From Amoebophrya sp. A120 (lineage: Eukaryota; Sar; Dinophyceae; Syndiniales; Amoebophryaceae), in the NCBI GenBank assembly GCA_905178155.1, contig CAJINV010000003.1, positions 9,245,979 through 9,309,978 of the forward strand: 64,000 nucleotides of DNA. The letters are read 5' to 3'. The position numbers and the translations under genes are program-made. The notes under the pieces are model-generated. The model saw only the letters and a program-made list of their open reading frames with translations. It ran no database searches and was not told the DNA's origin. Below, in pieces: positions 60,529 to 64,000 of the stretch (the first letter of the stretch is position 1; every line of letters begins with the position of its first letter).

Positions 60529-62350
60529 TCACTTCTGTTGATGGATGCTGCGGACCGTGGGCATCTGGGAGGCGTCTCCCGGTGTTGCAGGGTCCCACTG
60601 CACTGGCCTATCGTTTTCCCATATGCCAGTTCTCGTTTCCTTTTTGGCGTTCGTATAAGTGCCTGAAGATTGAAAATTCGCACCGTAACTGTTTCACTTT
60701 CATCAACTCATGCCGCAAAAATAAGCACGTGTCACCAGAGGCAGAGGACGACAATTAGACGTATGTACATATGGAACGGAAAGGACAACGCGTTCGGGTA
60801 GATGAATTTCTCAAGCACAAGCGTACTAGCACTCTACTAACTAAGTACAAGCAGGTCTTCTGTGTGCACGCCCTTACCTTTGCCGTGCCTCCTGCCGTCG
60901 AACCAAGCGCCGTCATACCTGCGCCCGTCTGGCCAAAGAAACACGCCCTGTCCGTGCGCTATGCACACGAAAAAAGTGCGCAACCAAACACGTCTGCATC
61001 CGCTTCCATGCCATTGCCACAGAAAACATACCGGGCAGAAACCTACATCCCGAGGCAGAGGCTATCGCTATTACAAAAACAGGCTGCGCGAAAACGTATG
61101 AAATAAACGCGACGTGCTCTGGAAGCCTACGATGCATGCACAACAAACATGGCCTCTGGGTTGTCCCTTCCGCGCAAAGGCAAATCAATGGCTGCTGTTC
61201 TGCGAAGAAATGCTTCACAGCCATGATCACCATCATCAGCGAGCCCATGAAAAAAGGGTCGCAGCAGTGCGCGAAGGCTAAAAGGTTTCGCAGTCCGTGA
61301 CTGGCTCCTCTGTGAAGAAATAACAGTCCGCATTTTTTTACGCACTTTCTTTATACGATATGCTTGCGACCCAGGTTGTACTCGCCCTCGTACTGACGCC
61401 CGTCAGCCCAAACCATGATCGCTCTTCCGTGAAGCGTATAAGTATGAAATTAGTCCACATCATTCCAGAATCCTCCGCGTGTGCGCATTTATATATTTGC
61501 TATTTCTTTCCACGCCATGACAAATCTGGCCCGAACACTTTCGGATAGAAACCCTCCATCTTCAATTTGCGTCACTTACTTTTACGCCTTTCAATGCAGC
61601 AGTGTGGTGGACACGATATTCATTCGAGTAAAACTTTCCGTTCTCGAACTGCCCCTGAGATCAGTAAACGAAATCACGATGCCAATAATCGCTGCCTAGG
61701 CAGAGGTAGCGCAGTGCGCGTTTTGTCGCTACCGTTGAAGCTTTGATGAGGTTGCTCGCATCTATGGAGGTATCTTCCTGCACAGAAAAAGGTTACACAG
61801 TCAGCACCAGAGCCACACAAGTTCTAATTCTTTTCTGTACCTATCTCATCCTCCTGGGTACGTATGTAGTAAGTTGAGGTTCGGGCAGAACCCGTAAAGC
61901 ACATTAGACAACGCACCTGATAAGTCCGGCCGTCCGCCCACCAGAGAGTACCGTGACCTTCTTTCACATCATCAACGAAGTTCCCCTCAAACTCGTACCT
62001 GTTTTTCCGGACGTGGATTTATTTGGCACTCGCATTGGATGGCCGCGCTTTGCGAAAATTGCAAGTTGGGCACTGTTCTGACAGCGGCACACTTCTAGGT
62101 GCAGCGATCAAAAACTTCGAGCAAAAAGGTGTTGGGCAATAACGCAGTTGTAACTACACAGAGTGCCTAGCGCTTTCTTCTTTGCGGAATTTCCGTAAAG
62201 AGATTTCTAGGGAGCTTGCTGAAGAAGTCGAAAAGCCAAAGTCTCTCCTCGTAGTAGCGTGTATCCTTTACCCCTGCTCCTTTATTCTGCCAAACCCTTG
62301 TCGTCTGCCTTGTGCGTCTCGTTTCACAGTCACGTCGATGCTTCCATCTG
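60529..62350 (-). CDS. MORN-repeat protein
   Basis: MORN repeats (Y-x-G-x-(W/F)-x2-G-x2-H-G-x-G) form beta hairpins in membrane-linked and flagellar scaffold proteins. Exons, minus strand: an uncertain 5' part near 62290-62340 (VAAPDGSIDVTVKRDAQGRR, then QGFGR); 61917-61998 (YEFEGNFVDDVKEGHGTLWW, then ADGRTYQ; AG and GT sites present); a 21-nt exon 61634-61654 (GQFENGK); 61361-61434 (LHGRAIMVWADGRQYEGEYN); 60878-60959 (HGQGVFLWPDGRRYDGAWFD, then GRRHGK, followed by GTAAGG); and 60529-60662 (GTYTNAKKETRTGIWENDRP, then a tail to the stop at 60529). Joined, these give at least five consecutive MORN units with correct phase at every junction. The start codon was not located. The partner and site of action are unknown. 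Confidence 0.8.
60960..61360. mobile_element. Diverged introner element in the MORN gene
   Basis: The left end TATGCACACGAAAAAAGTGC and the complement of the right end, TATCGTATAAAGAAAGTGCG, are imperfect inverted repeats related to family D. The flanking pentamers TGCGC (60955-60959) and TGCTT (61361-61365) agree at three of five positions. Excision joins YNLGRKH to GQGVFLWPDG in the expected MORN register. The degraded TSD suggests an old insertion. Length 401 bp. Confidence 0.65.
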
Positions 62351-62399
62351 GCGCAGCAACCTTTCATTGGTGTGGTCTCTAATCATTTTTTGACCTAGC

Positions 62400-62840
62400 T
62401 GGTGCATGTGCGATCGTTGTCACATAGACAAGCGAGCAAGGCACAAACAACAGAACCACTGGAAAAATAATGAGAGCGCATGAACAAAAATGCGATACCT
62501 TTACTAGAAAAATGAAAAACATAGGAGACAAATAATAGCCGCCGCACCGTCGGGGCCAGTGAGGTACTATTTGCGTTTTTTCTGTCGAGCCACCCTGAAT
62601 ATTCCGACTGCAGGGCTTAAGAAGCCCTCCTCTGCCTATGCTCGGCTGAGCCCGGTCCTCCGCCAGGCGGTGCCAGCCCCTTGGTGGCGGGATCCTCGGC
62701 GCGCGGGCTGCCCCGAACGCTATGGCTCCGCCTGGCCCTCCACCAGGGGGGGCGGCCCATCCGAGGCCAGATCCTGAGCGCGCAGGCTGGCTTGCAGTTT
62801 TATTTGGCGGACTACGCATTTTTCTGCTTTTTGATTTTCG
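62400..62840. other. GC-rich intergenic stretch, no supported gene
   Basis: A minus-strand frame (62379-62819) contains a hydrophobic stretch but its N-terminal half is Gly/Pro-rich translation of a GC-rich sequence. I do not call a gene. The GC-rich part (62640-62790) contains words such as GCGCGCGGGCTG also found in the foldback arms, too short to prove relation. Confidence 0.35.
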
Positions 62841-62845
62841 TTCGC

Positions 62846-62990
62846 GCCCCGAAGTCAGGCCGCAGCAAAAGTCAGTGTCCGTGGGCTGAAATCTGCCTGC
62901 GAGCCGGAACCAGCGTGCGAGCCGAACTCAGGCGACGGGCCGAAGTCAGACCGTGAGCTAAAGTCAAACCGTAGCTCAACGTCCGTCCGC
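62846..62990. repeat. Degenerate ~18-bp tandem repeat
   Basis: About eight imperfect units of 17-20 bp, of the form CCGAAGTCAGACCGTGAG, follow one another (for example CCGGAACCAGCGTGCGAG, CCGAACTCAGGCGACGGG, CCGAAGTCAGACCGTGAG). The opposite strand therefore reads as a six-residue repeat. The array runs straight into the first hairpin at 62974. Confidence 0.7.
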
Positions 62991-63010
62991 GCCGCGGACG
63001 GACGTTGAGC
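62974..63010. repeat. Perfect 18-bp-stem hairpin 1
   Basis: GCTCAACGTCCGTCCGCG is followed, after a single C, by its exact reverse complement CGCGGACGGACGTTGAGC. Confidence 0.95.
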
Positions 63011-63011
63011 G

Positions 63012-63046
63012 TACTGCGAAGGGCCCGCCGCGGGCCCTTCGCAGTA
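63012..63046. repeat. Perfect 16-bp-stem hairpin 2
   Basis: TACTGCGAAGGGCCCG and its exact reverse complement CGGGCCCTTCGCAGTA are separated by CCG. One base (G63011) separates it from hairpin 1. There is no T-run after it, so it is not a typical bacterial-type terminator. Confidence 0.95.
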
Positions 63047-63049
63047 ATA

Positions 63050-64000
63050 CGTGCCCCGGTATCAATCCGGTTCGGGAACCGCCCCCTGTAAAGATTTCTC
63101 TCGCGCAACATGTACAACAGATTCCAGGCGGGCTGCGTGCTGTGTTTCAGCTTGTCCGTCGGCTTCATCTTTCTTCGATCATCTTCAAACAGCCTATCTA
63201 GCGCATACTTGACTAGTAAGTCTGAAACGGATTACGTATCTTGGTGGGGTAATAATAAAATATACAGGTGCTGGGTCATAGTTTTTTCCTTGCTCCAAAC
63301 TCGAAACCGTATATCACATTGTTCTAAGTGTTCCTCGCCGCAGGAAAATGATAGATTGCTCGTGTGGGCACACAATGCGATATTCCCTCTCGGGGTAGTG
63401 GTAGCGTATTCGAAATGAACAATTTGGTTTTGCCACTGCAATCAATACTAGGTCATACGGCGAGGTGTATGGTTCAGCGTCATACAGTGAACTCGGTATT
63501 CTCACGCGAGCCACGCTCGCAAGTGTCGCGTACACAGGATTGGCCCATTACTAAAGCTAACGCCGGCCCAGCAGCCACCTTCCTTCGCCTGGCGTATCTG
63601 CTACTAACTCTCGTCGTCCTCCAGCTCCTGCGTCGATTAAGCGGTGCCCACAGCTGCCTCCATTGCTGAGCGATAAATGCAGCAGTGCCACGTCATGACC
63701 GGCGCACTCGTGTCATTCCCTCCTGCAGGTAGATGAAACTTTTCACGGCCACGTAGACGATTATCAATGGAAAGCTGGAAGAAGATAGTATGCCTCGCGG
63801 TTTCTACCACTTTGGTCGCCTAGTATACTTCTCTACGCGCCGCCCGGTGTACTTATTTTCACATTTATCTTCATCTTCAACGTCTGCCTCTCGACATTCG
63901 ATCTCAATGTCTCCCGCATGAATTTCTGATTATCAAGCCAGTTTCTCTACATAATCTAAAACGATGCGCCCATTAGAGCGTATTCAGGCGAGACACTGAC
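63050..64000. other. Right end of the window, no supported gene
   Basis: Short frames of 70-100 codons on both strands show no motif. The stretch may contain the promoter side of the MORN gene or parts of a gene outside the window. Confidence 0.4.

Noticed and set aside
1-64000. tRNA, rRNA and spliced-leader RNA genes
   Set aside because: Looked for tRNA T-loop words and the dinoflagellate spliced-leader sequence by eye and found none; a covariance-model search would be decisive.

Overview
This is nuclear DNA from a eukaryote, most likely a dinoflagellate-lineage protist and possibly an Amoebophrya-like syndinian parasite. The assignment is an inference. It rests on intron-split genes, recognisable genes that all lie on the minus strand (as in dinoflagellate one-way gene arrays), a flagellate-type MORN and coiled-coil content, roughly even base composition, and many introns that look like short transposons. 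Those introns have terminal inverted repeats (TIRs), ends of the form TAT...ATA, and a 5-bp target-site duplication (TSD). Introns of this kind ('introner elements') are known from Amoebophrya and some other algae and protists.
Layout. 1-1508: no convincing gene. 1509-7553: a ~6-kb foldback element with two near-identical ~1-kb inverted arms, flanked by the 5-bp repeat CAGCC, enclosing ~16 copies of a 244-bp tandem repeat. 9768-19670 (minus): a synaptojanin-like phosphoinositide phosphatase (SAC domain followed by inositol 5-phosphatase domain) interrupted by seven introners. 20-31 kb: sparse, with pieces of two or more unrecognised genes. 32034-34785 (minus): a secreted GH27 alpha-galactosidase with two introners. 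35338-41820 (minus): a >2000-residue protein with CW-type zinc fingers near its C-terminus. 42292-44199 (minus): an unrecognised protein. 45866-47014 (minus): a second CW-type zinc-finger protein. 48449-52414 (minus): a membrane protein with a C-type lectin domain. 53.2-53.5 kb: a small membrane protein. 54536-59145 (minus): a multi-exon coiled-coil protein. 60529-62350 (minus): a MORN-repeat protein. Near 63.0 kb: two adjacent perfect hairpins beside a degenerate 18-bp repeat.
The main observation is a set of 13 elements of about 190-550 bp, in at least five TIR families, inserted inside reading frames. Removing each element plus one TSD copy restores the frame. In the two genes checked end to end by length (GH27 and the large CW protein), and at the translated junctions of the synaptojanin-like gene, the product reads as an intact protein. 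The ~6-kb foldback element has the same 5-bp TSD and TATC...GATA ends, so it may be related to the source of the introns. No exon model here has been tested against RNA. Exon limits not set by an introner or a clear GT-AG pair are approximate, and several frame starts use GTG or TTG where the true ATG is probably in an unseen upstream exon.
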